DNA of 56,464 nt from the NCBI GenBank assembly GCA_021795965.1, contig JAJYOU010000015.1, positions 1 to 56,464 on the forward strand. The letters are read 5' to 3'. Shown piece after piece: positions 1 through 9,170 of the stretch. The translations under genes and the position numbers were made by a program. How positions within the stretch are numbered: the first letter of the stretch is position 1; the number at the start of each line of letters is the position of its first letter. This DNA comes from Chloroflexota bacterium. Its GTDB lineage: Bacteria; Chloroflexota; Anaerolineae; Anaerolineales; Villigracilaceae. The notes under the pieces were generated by a model. That model searched no databases. It had not been told where the DNA came from and was given only the letters and a program-made list of their open reading frames with translations.

Positions 1-403
1 CGCCAAGTCCTTCTTCGCAGGTATTGGCAACAAACCAGATATCTCCCGGTAATTTTTGATGCCCTTCGATCAATGACCACAAAATTGCGAACAAACCGCT
101 GACCCCGAGGGAATTATCTCCAATCCCCGGACCATATAAGCGGTGATCTTCCTGGTGAATTGTGAGATTGGTTCCCCTTGGAAAAACCGTATCGAGATGC
201 GCGGATATGATCAGAGGGAAAGCTGAACCCAGGCCAGGCAGGCGGGCTAAGACATTGCCAGTTTGATCAACCTGGAGATCGGAAAGTACGTCTCCGAAGG
301 TTTTGAATTGTTCCAGGACAAATTGAGCGCGAACATTTTCTTCAAACGTGGGGGATGGAATTTGCTGGATTTTTATGGCAAGATTGAGCATTCTTTTTTT
401 CAT
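1..403 (-). CDS. M20-family metallopeptidase, N-terminal part (cut by window edge)
   Basis: Only the first 134 residues are in the window; the gene continues beyond base 1. M20 enzymes (PepT/ArgE/carboxypeptidase G2 type) hydrolyse peptide or N-acyl bonds with two metal ions. Visible metal-site motifs are HLDTVF (His69, Asp71), GPGIGDN (Asp96, the expected bridging Asp) and the Glu130-Glu131 pair. No signal peptide is visible, so it is probably cytoplasmic. The chosen ATG at 403 has GGAG about 5 nt upstream; a second ATG four codons on is possible. The kinase gene stops 13 nt upstream on the same strand, so the two are probably co-transcribed. Substrate cannot be told from this fragment. Confidence 0.85.
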   Translation of the reverse strand, partial: MKKRMLNLAIKIQQIPSPTFEENVRAQFVLEQFKTFGDVLSDLQVDQTGNVLARLPGLGSAFPLIISAHLDTVFPRGTNLTIHQEDHRLYGPGIGDNSLGVSGLFAILWSLIEGHQKLPGDIWFVANTCEEGLG

Positions 404-416
404 GGTTGCTCCGGTT

Positions 417-1421
417 TCACAATTGCCGGACATGATCTTCGAGAGAAAGCAGGCGCGCCCTGGCGAGACTTGGTAAAGCTTCAAGGGAATAAAAAGCTCC
501 AGATCCTTCGATGCCAAACGAAGCAGAAATATTTCCATAGAGCGCAGCCCGGACCGGGTCGAGAGTCTCGGCATATCCAGCGAGGAAACCCCCGCAAAAA
601 ATATCCCCGGCGCCTGTGGGATCCACCAAATGCGAGGTATAGGCAGGGATTTCCCATTTTTTCCCGCTTGAACGCTCAAAAACGAACTGACCTCTCGCCC
701 CGCGTTTGATCACGATGATCTCGCAACCAAAACTTGCCAGTGCACTGGCCATTTCCCAAAGATCAGTTGTTCTCCCCCAAAAAAGAGCTCGAATTTCTTC
801 TTCTGAAGGTAAAAAAGCTGTCACGCCTTGCAGGAGGGAACGCACATCATTCAAATAATTGGCATTCATGTAACCTGGTCCGGGATCGATGGTGACAGTG
901 GAAATTCCACCCTGGCGCAGGGCAGGTGCAAACTGGGAATGCGTCATCAGGTCGAGGGGGGCAAGGTGGGCAGCTTTTGCCTGGAAATATTCGGGCGGTA
1001 TTTCGAATATCCTGGGCGAATCCGGGTTGGGCTGTTTGCGGTTATCCTGTTCAGGCGCTGGAGCCTGGTATCCAAGCAGTTCTTTTGGAAAAGGTAAACC
1101 TAAACGTACAAAATGAGAGACAGGATTGGTCTGGTGAAAGGTTTGAAGATCGGTATAGACCATGAAAGTTCGCAGATCGAGTGCGCCTGCCATGATCTTG
1201 ATGCCATCGGTATTCAGTCCTTTTTTCTGGAAGAGGTTAAGCCATTCGCGCGGATAATTTTCGCCGACGCGGGCAATCAGATTTGCTGAGTCTGCCCAGA
1301 CGCGTGCACCAGAGGCAGCGTAGAGTAAATTACCCCCCGGGGAATCCAATAGCGGGCGCCCTTCAGGGGGGATAAGATATTGGCGGCGAAGTTGTCCCAC
1401 TAATACAAGAGATCGGTCCAT
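417..1421 (-). CDS. PfkB/ribokinase-family sugar kinase
   Basis: A 334-residue protein of the usual length for PfkB-family kinases, which phosphorylate sugars, nucleosides or related compounds with ATP. The family signature VDPTGAGDIFCGGFLAG lies near residues 266-282, with Asp273 the expected catalytic base and GAGD forming the anion hole. The N-terminal glycine motif is less typical (DSPGGNLLYAA near residues 27-37). The substrate is not recognisable; a fructokinase, adenosine kinase or other role is possible. The ATG at 1421 has no clear Shine-Dalgarno. It lies just upstream of the M20 peptidase gene in the same direction. Confidence 0.85.
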   Translation of the reverse strand: MDRSLVLVGQLRRQYLIPPEGRPLLDSPGGNLLYAASGARVWADSANLIARVGENYPREWLNLFQKKGLNTDGIKIMAGALDLRTFMVYTDLQTFHQTNPVSHFVRLGLPFPKELLGYQAPAPEQDNRKQPNPDSPRIFEIPPEYFQAKAAHLAPLDLMTHSQFAPALRQGGISTVTIDPGPGYMNANYLNDVRSLLQGVTAFLPSEEEIRALFWGRTTDLWEMASALASFGCEIIVIKRGARGQFVFERSSGKKWEIPAYTSHLVDPTGAGDIFCGGFLAGYAETLDPVRAALYGNISASFGIEGSGAFYSLEALPSLARARLLSLEDHVRQL

Positions 1422-1919
1422 TTAGAAAAAATGTCTTTCAGCCAGTGGAAAATTCCCATTAAGGATCAGACTCATTTTGAAAAATCAATGAAATGGAAGA
1501 TTTGAAGGTTCAACATTATAATCAAGACCCAGCCCCGTAAGATTATCATGAAAAAAAGCTGAAAGAGAGCCAAATTAACAAAAATATTCAACAAATTTGT
1601 CAGTAAAATTTCTTCTGCGAAACAAGGAAAATGCGTTAATATTGTATCGTTAATCGATGGTGTTTTTAGGCTGCAGGAATTTCTCCAGGGGGCGCAGGAG
1701 AGATGAAAAAAATTTATGATTTTAGGATTTCGAAAGAGCTCAGCTTAAAAAGCTGAACAACAAAAATGCATTAAACCAATTAAACTGATGAAATAAAGAA
1801 ATGTTTGCCCGGCATCCCCAAAAAGCTGAACTTATTTTCCCGGCCATTCATCAGGAAAGCCCTGTTTGCCAAACCAAAAGGAAGACCGGTACCAATTGCA
1901 ACACGAGGAGAAAAACACG
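1422..1919. other. 498-bp intergenic region with a repeated AAAAAGCTGAAC motif
   Basis: No gene is seen in this AT-rich divergent spacer. It holds an inverted repeat, TCAGCTT-aaa-AAGCTGA, at 1740-1756, and the sequence AAAAAGCTGAAC occurs at 1747-1758 and again at 1820-1831, with a related AAAAAAGCTGAAA near 1552-1564. The spacing and position upstream of the inositol-phosphate synthase gene suggest a regulator binding site, but no regulator is identified. No convincing -35/-10 pair was found in either direction. Confidence 0.4.
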
Positions 1920-2996
1920 ATGAGTCAAAAGAAGGTCAGAGTAGCCATCATTGGTGTGGGTAATTGCGCATCATCCTTGATCCAGGGTCTGGAATTTTAT
2001 AAAAACGCACCTGATGACGCCACCGTTCCTGGTTTGATGCATGTGAACCTGGGCGGGTACCATATTCGGGATATTGAAATTACCCTGGGCATCGATATCA
2101 ATATCACCAAGGTCGGCAAGGACATATCAGAAGCTATTTTTGCCGAACCGAATAATACCTTTAAATTTAGCGAAGTTCCCAACATGAATGTTCCCGTAGT
2201 AAGAGGAATGACGCATGACGGACTTGGCAAATATCTATCACAGGTCATTACCAAGGCACCTGGACCAACTGCAAATATTGTCAGCCTGCTAAAAGAGACC
2301 AAAACCGATGTTGTGGTCAGTTATTTGCCGGTTGGTTCAGAAATGGCTACAAAATGGTATGTTGAGCAGATCCTTGAAGCCGGATGTGCTTTTGTTAATG
2401 CCATCCCGGTCTTTATTGCATCTTCAGAATATTGGGGAAAGCGTTTCAAGGATGCTGGTTTGCCCCTGCTTGGGGACGACATCAAGAGTCAGGTTGGAGC
2501 AACAATTTTACACAGGGTCTTGACAAGTCTCTTTGTTGATCGCGGCGTCCGCATTGATCGCACCTACCAGCTCAATTTTGGTGGAAACACTGATTTTATG
2601 AACATGCTTGAACGCGAACGCCTGGAGAGCAAGAAAATATCCAAGACCGGGGCGGTGACCAGCATGATCCCTTACGATTTGGGAGCCAATAACATCCACG
2701 TGGGACCTTCAGATTATGTGCCCTGGTTAACCGATCGCAAGTGGTGCTACATACGCATGGAAGGTACAACCTTTGGGAACGTACCGTTAAACCTGGAAGC
2801 CAAGCTTGAAGTGTGGGACAGCCCTAATTCCGCCGGGGTCATTATTGATGCAGTGCGCTGTGCCAAACTGGCATTGGATCGGGGCTTAAGCGGACCAATC
2901 ATTGAACCCTCCTCGTATTTCTTTAAAACCCCGCCCCAGCAATTCAAAGACAATATTTGCCGCGAGAAGACTGAAGCTTTTATCAAAGGCGAATAA
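1920..2996 (+). CDS. ino1: Inositol-3-phosphate synthase (actinobacterial/archaeal type)
   Basis: Converts glucose 6-phosphate to 1L-myo-inositol 1-phosphate using NAD+, the first step of inositol and inositol-lipid synthesis. The N-terminus has the dinucleotide-binding motif [14 protein letters not shown], and the body carries family motifs such as [44 protein letters not shown] and [11 protein letters not shown]. The 358-residue length fits this short bacterial type. The start at 1920 is preferred over an upstream in-frame start at 1866 because GAGGAG lies 9 nt upstream and the family N-terminus begins right after it. It is a single-gene unit followed by a strong terminator. Inositol could serve phosphatidylinositol-type lipids or compatible solutes; the sequence does not decide. 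Confidence 0.93.
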   Translation: MSQKKVRVAIIGVGNCASSLIQGLEFYKNAPDDATVPGLMHVNLGGYHIRDIEITLGIDINITKVGKDISEAIFAEPNNTFKFSEVPNMNVPVVRGMTHDGLGKYLSQVITKAPGPTANIVSLLKETKTDVVVSYLPVGSEMATKWYVEQILEAGCAFVNAIPVFIASSEYWGKRFKDAGLPLLGDDIKSQVGATILHRVLTSLFVDRGVRIDRTYQLNFGGNTDFMNMLERERLESKKISKTGAVTSMIPYDLGANNIHVGPSDYVPWLTDRKWCYIRMEGTTFGNVPLNLEAKLEVWDSPNSAGVIIDAVRCAKLALDRGLSGPIIEPSSYFFKTPPQQFKDNICREKTEAFIKGE

Positions 2997-3031
2997 GACA
3001 GAAATTGGTTTAATTTTCGGATAGAATTTGG

Positions 3032-3066
3032 AGAGGACACTCATCAGTACGGGTGTCCTCTTGTTT
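3032..3066 (+). terminator. Rho-independent terminator after ino1
   Basis: A 9-bp perfect stem AGAGGACAC / GTGTCCTCT encloses a 12-nt loop and is followed by TGTTTT. It lies 35 nt after the ino1 stop codon and before the next start. Confidence 0.85.
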
Positions 3067-3086
3067 TATAGGTTAAAATCAATTTC

Positions 3087-4283
3087 ATGAAAGCTTTTCG
3101 ATCAGACCGGTTATTTTATTCCAGCAGCAAATTAAAAATTAGTTTGATTAGCCTGATTCTGATGATGTTGGCGGCGGGCTGTTCAGCGGCTGAGCCCCCG
3201 AAAGCGACAGAGGATATACAAGCAGCGATCAACCAGGCTGTTGCTACCCTCCAGAGCGGGGGAACGCAAACAGCGCAGGTGCCTGCCACCACCACAAATA
3301 CTCCCCGCCCTACTGCCATCAGAACACCGCCAGCCCTGCCTCTTCCATACGATCCGGGAGCCTGGCTGAACCCCCTCGACACCCCTCATACATACATCAA
3401 GGATACCTGCAAGGAACTCAAGTCAAAATGGGATCCCCAAAATGCTGTTCCAGGGACTTTCATTATGCCCATCATGTTTCATTCCATCACCAAAGGGGCC
3501 GTGACCAACGCAGATCAGATCAGCATGGCTGAATTCCATAAGTTGATGAACGATTTACACGATATGGGTTTCCAGGCGATTGATATGCAACAGGCAGCTG
3601 ACTTTCTCTATAACAACGCAAAAATACCGCAGCGGTCAGTTCTTTTGATTGTGGATGATCGCAAATACCGTGCATATTTCGACAACACGTTCAAGCAATA
3701 TTTTGATCAATGGGGCTGGAAAGTGGTCAATTCCTGGATCAGCCATCCGGATACAAACCAGGTTCTCTGGGCAGAGAATGTCGCCCTCGAAGCGGAAGGC
3801 TGGGTGGATCACGAGGCGCATGGGGTAATTCATAATATCAACATGAACGATAATTCATCGGATGCATTTATCCAGGGCGAGTTACAGGGATCGATTGATG
3901 CGTTCAAAACCCATTTCAATAAGATCCCAATTGCCATCATCTGGCCAGGTGGAGATTTTGGAAAAAAACCGATCCAATTCGCACGACAGGACGGATACAA
4001 ACTGGGCTTTACCATTAATCCCCGCGGACCAATTATGTATAATTGGATTCCCAATTCGGACACGGCTGATCCGGCGCGTCCATCCTATATCTCAGAAGGT
4101 GCTTTTGAAGATCCGCTCATGACTCTCCCGCGTTATTGGGACACGGATGCGCGGGCGCATCTGGACGCGGTGCGAAACCTGGGAAATGAAGCTGCTGCTT
4201 ATGCCGCGAAGGTTAAACCCACCGAAATGGAATATTATGACATTCTCTGCGCAGCCACATACGGATCCATTCCTCAGCAGTAG
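3087..4283 (+). CDS. Lipoprotein with divergent polysaccharide-deacetylase (NodB-like) fold
   Basis: A 398-residue exported lipoprotein: a hydrophobic segment near residues 17-30 ends in the lipobox LAAGC (Cys32), then a Thr/Pro-rich linker of about 50 residues. The folded part begins near residue 120 with PIMFHSIT and runs through VLLIVDD, HGVIHN and IIWPGGDFGKKP. These match in order the NodB landmarks of carbohydrate esterase family 4 (catalytic Asp, His ligand, arch residues), but motif 1 reads VDD instead of TFDD and the HxxxH motif is altered. A cell-wall or exopolysaccharide deacetylase is likely but activity is uncertain. It has no obvious operon partner. Confidence 0.7.
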   Translation: MKAFRSDRLFYSSSKLKISLISLILMMLAAGCSAAEPPKATEDIQAAINQAVATLQSGGTQTAQVPATTTNTPRPTAIRTPPALPLPYDPGAWLNPLDTPHTYIKDTCKELKSKWDPQNAVPGTFIMPIMFHSITKGAVTNADQISMAEFHKLMNDLHDMGFQAIDMQQAADFLYNNAKIPQRSVLLIVDDRKYRAYFDNTFKQYFDQWGWKVVNSWISHPDTNQVLWAENVALEAEGWVDHEAHGVIHNINMNDNSSDAFIQGELQGSIDAFKTHFNKIPIAIIWPGGDFGKKPIQFARQDGYKLGFTINPRGPIMYNWIPNSDTADPARPSYISEGAFEDPLMTLPRYWDTDARAHLDAVRNLGNEAAAYAAKVKPTEMEYYDILCAATYGSIPQQ

Positions 4284-4367
4284 GGATCAACTTCCAGGTT
4301 TGTTTAAACCATGCTGCCCGCCCTCCTTACACCTCTTTATTCACGTTTATTGAGCACACTTTATAAA

Positions 4368-4715
4368 ATGAACCCAACCTGCCTTTTTTGTAAAATTGTT
4401 TCCGGCGAATCCCCGGCAGAAATAGTCTACCGGGATGATTTTGTGACCGCCTTTCGCGATCTGCATCCCGTGGCACCCACGCATATCCTGATCATTCCAA
4501 ACAAACATATCCAATCCTTGAGTCATGTGGAAGAAGGGGATGAACTGGTTCTGGGACACTTGTTGTTTGTGGCTAAAAAAATTGCGAAAATGGAGGGAAT
4601 CCTTGAAGAAGGGTACCGCACGATTGTAAATACTGGTCCGCACGGCGGGCAAACAGTATTTCATCTGCACCTGCATGTGATTGGCGGCAGGCACATGCAC
4701 TACCCAATCGGTTAA
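4368..4715 (+). CDS. HIT-family (HINT-like) nucleotide hydrolase
   Basis: A 115-residue histidine-triad protein. The signature HLHLHVIGG at residues 99-107 gives the triad His99, His101 and His103, and the N-terminal CLFCKIVSGE is typical of HINT/PKCI proteins, which hydrolyse adenosine phosphoramidates and similar AMP conjugates. The start at 4368 is chosen because the conserved domain begins at once (MNPTCLFCKI); an upstream in-frame ATG at 4311 would add 19 unlike residues. No Shine-Dalgarno is visible. It precedes elp3 by 13 nt and is probably co-transcribed with it. Confidence 0.9.
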   Translation: MNPTCLFCKIVSGESPAEIVYRDDFVTAFRDLHPVAPTHILIIPNKHIQSLSHVEEGDELVLGHLLFVAKKIAKMEGILEEGYRTIVNTGPHGGQTVFHLHLHVIGGRHMHYPIG

Positions 4716-4728
4716 TCGAAAGAATAAA

Positions 4729-6378
4729 ATGATATCTGAGCGTCAAAAACGATGGAAACAGGATAATACTCTCACCCCGGAGAAAATGGTCCTTGCACGC
4801 AAGGTTCTGATTGAAATCAAGGCGGGGCGGGCTGTGCTGGATGCTCTGCGAGCCTATCCTCAGGTTGGAGGCGGCATACTGAGCAAAGCCGCCCTGGTGG
4901 CAGTTTACGGTGAAATGGTTGCAAAGAAAGAGCTGGAGCCGGATAAGGAATTAATGAAAAAAATCCGGATGAAACCGGTTCGCACTCTATCAGGGGTCAC
5001 GACCGTGACTGTTCTGACCAAGCCTTATCCTTGCCCCGGAAAATGTATTTTTTGCCCGGACGATGTGCGAATGCCAAAATCCTATCTGCCGGATGAGCCG
5101 GGTGCAATGCGGGCACTGGAACACAATTTTGACCCTTACACACAGGTCAGCTCGCGAATTGCGGCGCTCGAATCACTTGGACATCCCACCGACAAAATTG
5201 AGCTGCTGATTCTGGGGGGAACCTGGAGTGCGTACCGGCATGATTACCAGGAATGGTTTGTAAAACGCTGCCTGGATGCCATGAACGCCAGCGAAATTAA
5301 TCCAATTTCGGTGGATAGAATATTGGATGAAGGCAGCGCGGATTTAAAGGGTGCCCAGGAATTAAATGAAAATGCCATCCACCGCAATGTTGGCCTGGTA
5401 ATCGAAACCCGACCGGACGAGATTGACCCGAAAGAACTGGCATGGCTGCGGCACCTTGGTGTCACAAAAGTGCAAATGGGTGCGCAGAGTCTGGATGATC
5501 GGGTTTTGGAAATGAACCAGCGCGGTCATGACGCGGCAGCCACGCGCAAAGCGGTGGATTTGCTGCGCGCCGGCGGGTTTAAAATCGTACTGCATTGGAT
5601 GCCCAATTTGTATGGAGCAACTCTTGAAAGCGACCGCCAGGATTTTTCCCGCTTGTGGAGTGGAATCTGCCCGGATGAGATCAAAATCTACCCCAACCAG
5701 TTGTTGGCAGATACCGAGCTTTATGAAATCTGGAAAAGAGGCGATTACCAGCCGTATACAACCGCAGAATTGGTGGAGCTGATTGCGGATATCAAGCCCG
5801 AAATTCCGCGCTACTGCCGGGTAAACCGGGTGATCCGGGATATCCCCTCCACGAACGTGGTTGAGGGGAATAAACGCACCAGTTTGCGGATGGATATCCA
5901 TGCAGAATTAAAAAGGCGTGGAACACGCTGCAATTGTGTGCGCTGCCGCGAGGTGCGGGCTGCCGATTTTAAGCCGGAAGATTTGCGTTTGGATGACTTG
6001 AAATATCAAGCGGGTTCGGCAGAAGAACATTTTATTTCTTTTGTCACGCCTGATGACCAAATCGCCGGATTTCTACGCCTGAGTTTGCCCCAGGCGGGCT
6101 CGCCCAAGACCGGTCTTAAAGACCTGGATGGGGCTGCGCTGGTGCGGGAAGTCCACGTTTACGGCCAATCCCTGCGGGTTGGCTCAGAACAAAGCGGGTT
6201 TGCCCAGCACATCGGGTTGGGAACAAAATTACTGCAGGAAGCTGAAAGGATTGCCTTTAAATCGGGAACCAAATCCCTGGCTGTGATTTCAGCCATCGGT
6301 ACGCGCAAATATTATCTTGACCGTGGTTTTGAACGCGGGGAACTTTACCTGGTTAAAAAAGCCCCTGATCTGACCTAA
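4729..6378 (+). CDS. elp3: Elp3-type tRNA U34 carboxymethyl transferase (radical SAM + GNAT)
   Basis: A 549-residue protein with an N-terminal radical-SAM domain and C-terminal GNAT domain, the layout of Elp3, which uses acetyl-CoA and SAM to make 5-carboxymethyl-uridine at tRNA position 34. The Fe-S cluster motif CPGKCIFC is at residues 102-109 (Cys102, Cys106, Cys109). The GNAT part near residues 490-549 has GLGTKLLQEAE and RKYYLDRGFERG. Bacterial stand-alone Elp3 is known from Chloroflexota; the Dehalococcoides protein was used for structural work. The ATG at 4729 is chosen over a TTG at 4681 that would overlap the HIT gene. The CHR gene follows after 9 nt. Confidence 0.93.
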   Translation: MISERQKRWKQDNTLTPEKMVLARKVLIEIKAGRAVLDALRAYPQVGGGILSKAALVAVYGEMVAKKELEPDKELMKKIRMKPVRTLSGVTTVTVLTKPYPCPGKCIFCPDDVRMPKSYLPDEPGAMRALEHNFDPYTQVSSRIAALESLGHPTDKIELLILGGTWSAYRHDYQEWFVKRCLDAMNASEINPISVDRILDEGSADLKGAQELNENAIHRNVGLVIETRPDEIDPKELAWLRHLGVTKVQMGAQSLDDRVLEMNQRGHDAAATRKAVDLLRAGGFKIVLHWMPNLYGATLESDRQDFSRLWSGICPDEIKIYPNQLLADTELYEIWKRGDYQPYTTAELVELIADIKPEIPRYCRVNRVIRDIPSTNVVEGNKRTSLRMDIHAELKRRGTRCNCVRCREVRAADFKPEDLRLDDLKYQAGSAEEHFISFVTPDDQIAGFLRLSLPQAGSPKTGLKDLDGAALVREVHVYGQSLRVGSEQSGFAQHIGLGTKLLQEAERIAFKSGTKSLAVISAIGTRKYYLDRGFERGELYLVKKAPDLT

Positions 6379-6387
6379 GAGGTAATC

Positions 6388-6906
6388 GTGGACCAGCTTC
6401 TCCTGCTTTTTTGGACATTTTTAAAAATCAATTTGCTGAGCACCTCCGGTCCAGCCTCGGTGGGTCTGCTCTACAAAGAAGCGGTCGGCCACTTTCTAAC
6501 CGAACAACAATTCATCCAGGCAGTCGGTTTTTCCACACTTTTACCCGGGTCTGATGCATTACAGCTGGCGATGTTCGTCGGCTACACCGTTGCAGGTTTT
6601 TCTGGCGGGATGGTGTCTTTATTAGGAGCAATTCTTCCTCCAACCATTTTGATGTTTGGGGTGGTATCGGTTCTTCATCGAATCCGTCGAGAATCCTGGG
6701 TGGGAAGTTTTGTCTCGGGGTTGACACCTGCCGTCGCAGTGTTAATGTTATTTGTCGCCTGGAATATCTTTAAGGGCGGGAATGGGGGACTGAACTGGCA
6801 ATCCATGCTGATCGGTTCGGCGAGTTTGGCTGCCCTGTTGTTTGACCTGCCCGCTCCAATCGTGATCTTTCTTGCCGGGTTGATAGGAGTATTCCTTTAC
6901 CGATGA
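6388..6906 (+). CDS. Short-chain CHR (chromate-type) transporter, first of pair
   Basis: A 172-residue membrane protein of the CHR family with about five hydrophobic segments. The N-terminal signature STSGPASVGLLYKEAVG and the motif GFSTLLPGSDALQLAMFVGY correspond to the conserved GG-P and PGP/E regions of CHR proteins. Short-chain CHR proteins occur as tandem pairs that together form one transporter. The start is GTG at 6388 with GAGG 6 nt upstream. The stop overlaps the start of the paralogue by 4 nt. The substrate may be chromate or another oxyanion; it is not decided by sequence. Confidence 0.82.
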   Translation: MDQLLLLFWTFLKINLLSTSGPASVGLLYKEAVGHFLTEQQFIQAVGFSTLLPGSDALQLAMFVGYTVAGFSGGMVSLLGAILPPTILMFGVVSVLHRIRRESWVGSFVSGLTPAVAVLMLFVAWNIFKGGNGGLNWQSMLIGSASLAALLFDLPAPIVIFLAGLIGVFLYR

Positions 6907-7442
6907 ATAATCCTTCCAAGCTGCGTGTCTGGTTAAAGCTTTTTTGGATGTTTCTGAAGGTGAACCTGTTAACGACCTCAGGTCCTTCCTCCATCGGATT
7001 GTTGTACAAAGAATCAGTCGGGACTCTCATGACTGAAGCCGAATTTATCGAAGCAGTCGGTTTTTCGAATTTTTTACCCGGAAGCGAAGCTCTAAAACTG
7101 GCGATGTTTGTGGGTTATGCGGCTGGTGGAATTCCCGCAGTGTTTGCAGCACTCCTGGGAGCAGTTTTGCCTCCAACCGTGATCATGTTTACCGTGGTTG
7201 CAGTTCTCGCGCGTTTCCAGGGAGAGATCTGGATGAAAAATTTCATCAAGGGAATGGCGCCCTCGGTTGGAGTCCTGATTGCCCTGGTATCCTGGAAGAT
7301 CTTCCGCTCAGATTCAAGTAAATCGATTGGGAAACGCGTTTATTTGATTGTCGGTCTGGCTTTTGCCGGATTACTGATTGATATTCCCTCGCCGCTGGTG
7401 CTGATGGTGTGCGGCATTTTTGGAGTGATTTTATTCAGATGA
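6903..7442 (+). CDS. Short-chain CHR (chromate-type) transporter, second of pair
   Basis: A 179-residue paralogue of the preceding protein, sharing TTSGPSSIGLLYKESVG and GFSNFLPGSEALKLAMFVGY at the same positions. Both members keep the same half of the CHR family signature, so they look like duplicated N-terminal-type domains rather than an N-half plus C-half. Start and stop overlap both neighbours by 4 nt (ATGA), pointing to translational coupling of the CHR-CHR-Usp trio. Confidence 0.82.
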   Translation: MNNPSKLRVWLKLFWMFLKVNLLTTSGPSSIGLLYKESVGTLMTEAEFIEAVGFSNFLPGSEALKLAMFVGYAAGGIPAVFAALLGAVLPPTVIMFTVVAVLARFQGEIWMKNFIKGMAPSVGVLIALVSWKIFRSDSSKSIGKRVYLIVGLAFAGLLIDIPSPLVLMVCGIFGVILFR

Positions 7443-8302
7443 AACCAACCCTGATCACGTATACCAATGGATTTGAAGGCACCTGGCCTGCGATTGAATA
7501 TTCTGCCTGGATGGCGCACCTGATGGACGCTGATCTCATACTTTCAGGTGTGGTGGAAGTCCAGGATGACGATCATCCGCTGGAGGAAATGTTCAGCCGG
7601 GCAGTGACACTTTTTCAGGAAAACCAGGTGGCTTATTCCCTGGAATTGGAAAACGGTCTGGTGGAAGACTGCATCTCCCGAAGATTTTCTTCGGCGTTGG
7701 AAGATTCTGACAGTTTGAGCAATCAATTCCTGGTTGTCGGAAAATTTGGAAGGACACAGGTTCGCCGAATGTTGGTTGGGAACACTTTCAGAAAAATCAT
7801 GGAATCGGTCAGTATCCCCATACTTTTTGTGCCAGCGGTGCGCATCCCAATCAAGAGAATATTAATTTGCATGGGCGGAATTGGAAACCCATTTTCATCT
7901 GAACACCTCGGGCTAAAAGCAGCCCAAATTAATAAGGCGGCAATTACTTTTTTGACCATCGTTCCACCGGTGGATCTCGATTACCCGGAAGCCCGCGAGG
8001 TGCGTGATCATTGGAAAAATCTTGCCGAAACGGATACCCTGCCAGGCAGAACCCTGCGCGACGGCTTGAAGAGAGCGCAGGCGGGCGGAGTGGAAGCCAG
8101 AATAAAGATTCGTCATGGAAATATCGTTGAGCAGATCTTACTGGAAATCAAAGAAACAAATTACGATTTAATTTGCATGGGCTCCCAGTATTCTTTTCAC
8201 GGGTTAAGACAAGTTTATTCCCCCAACATCACGGCCGATGTGGCTGAGTTGGCGCACATTCCCATCCTGACACAGCGTTTTCCAAAACCACAGGGAAAAT
8301 AG
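7439..8302 (+). CDS. Tandem universal stress protein (UspA x2)
   Basis: A 287-residue protein with two UspA domains. The C-terminal one (from about residue 137, IKRILICMGG) ends with CMGSQYSFHGLR and VAELAHIPIL, the usual GS..G....V......PVL pattern; the N-terminal one ends VVGKFGRTQVRRMLVGN...SIPILFVP. Usp proteins bind ATP or act as stress adaptors. The start at 7439 overlaps the CHR stop (ATGA), giving translational coupling, and the first ten residues of an earlier in-frame start are discarded for that reason. The coupling suggests the Usp modulates or senses the transporter, which is inference. Confidence 0.83.
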   Translation: MKPTLITYTNGFEGTWPAIEYSAWMAHLMDADLILSGVVEVQDDDHPLEEMFSRAVTLFQENQVAYSLELENGLVEDCISRRFSSALEDSDSLSNQFLVVGKFGRTQVRRMLVGNTFRKIMESVSIPILFVPAVRIPIKRILICMGGIGNPFSSEHLGLKAAQINKAAITFLTIVPPVDLDYPEAREVRDHWKNLAETDTLPGRTLRDGLKRAQAGGVEARIKIRHGNIVEQILLEIKETNYDLICMGSQYSFHGLRQVYSPNITADVAELAHIPILTQRFPKPQGK

Positions 8303-8346
8303 CGAATAAAATCGATGAAAATTCCGGGGGTATGAAAATTAAATGT

Positions 8347-9075
8347 TTAGCGATTTTCCCAATCGTGAATTGCCGATTTGATCAAATCGCGAATTTCAGG
8401 ATCAGGGACGGAATCAACCCCGTTGTAATTCTGGCTTCCCACAGCAACAATCACTTCTCCGTTCGGGGCATTCAACAGTTTTATTCCCCGGCCCTGGAGA
8501 GGCGAAGTTTCCAGCTTTTTTTGCAAAATTTCATCGATCATAGAAACCAGGCTGGTAGAATTTTGTTCAATCGCCGCCTTGCTGTCAAAGGCGATCAAGG
8601 GTTTCAGTTCCCGCGTGGAATTTGGTTTGGCAACCCCGGTGGAGGTTGCGGCTGCCCGGGCTTGATTTGCCCCGGCAGGAAGGGTCTGTCCACCCGGTTG
8701 CGAAGGTGAATTTTCCGCAGGGTCTGGAGCGGCGCTGGATCTGACAGTGTTCCCTTCAAGCCAGGGTCGAATCCGGACGACAATCTCCACCATTCTCCGG
8801 CGCAACTCTGGACCGAGGTTTGAAGCATCCTGCAAGCGTTGCCCATCCAGCGCGACATGAATCTTCGAAGCCTGATCCTGGGTTACTTCCAGGATGGTTT
8901 TTTCTCCAGGTAAATTGAATTTGCCCAGGGGAAGGTCGGAGAGAGATTCGGCGGGGTTGGCTTTCTTTTTGGCATTGTTTCGCAACGAGGAGGTTACGCG
9001 ACCATCAATGAGACCAAAAACATAACCAGCGATTGCCGCAACGATGATCAATGTGACTGCAAGACCCATAGTCAT
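8347..9075 (-). CDS. Membrane-anchored protein of unknown function
   Basis: A 242-residue protein with one N-terminal transmembrane helix (about residues 3-22) followed by a soluble region. Residues about 57-110 (KTILEVTQ...LDGQRLQDASNLGPELRRRMVEIVVRIRPWLEG) look folded, then a Ser/Pro/Ala linker, then a second folded part from about 160 including RELKPLIAFDSKAAI and NAPNGEVIVAVGSQNYNGVDSVPD. No family is recognised. It lies downstream of mutM on the same strand with a 95-nt gap containing a hairpin at 9090-9120. It converges with the Usp gene. Confidence 0.65.
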   Translation of the reverse strand: MTMGLAVTLIIVAAIAGYVFGLIDGRVTSSLRNNAKKKANPAESLSDLPLGKFNLPGEKTILEVTQDQASKIHVALDGQRLQDASNLGPELRRRMVEIVVRIRPWLEGNTVRSSAAPDPAENSPSQPGGQTLPAGANQARAAATSTGVAKPNSTRELKPLIAFDSKAAIEQNSTSLVSMIDEILQKKLETSPLQGRGIKLLNAPNGEVIVAVGSQNYNGVDSVPDPEIRDLIKSAIHDWENR

Positions 9076-9170
9076 AACAGTTTTCCTTTCCCGGGTTTTT
9101 CAAGGGGTAAAAACCCTGGGCAGACTGCTTTGATTGAAGAGTTCCCTGCCTGATCCGTTCATTTTAAAAA

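Noticed and set aside
263-709. 148-residue plus-strand open frame near the left edge
   Set aside because: It crosses two well-supported minus-strand genes (M20 peptidase and PfkB kinase) and has no recognisable protein features.
9090-9120. Hairpin between mutM and the gene at 8347-9075 as a terminator
   Set aside because: On the minus strand it is followed by AAAGGAAAA rather than T residues; it is more likely a leader structure.
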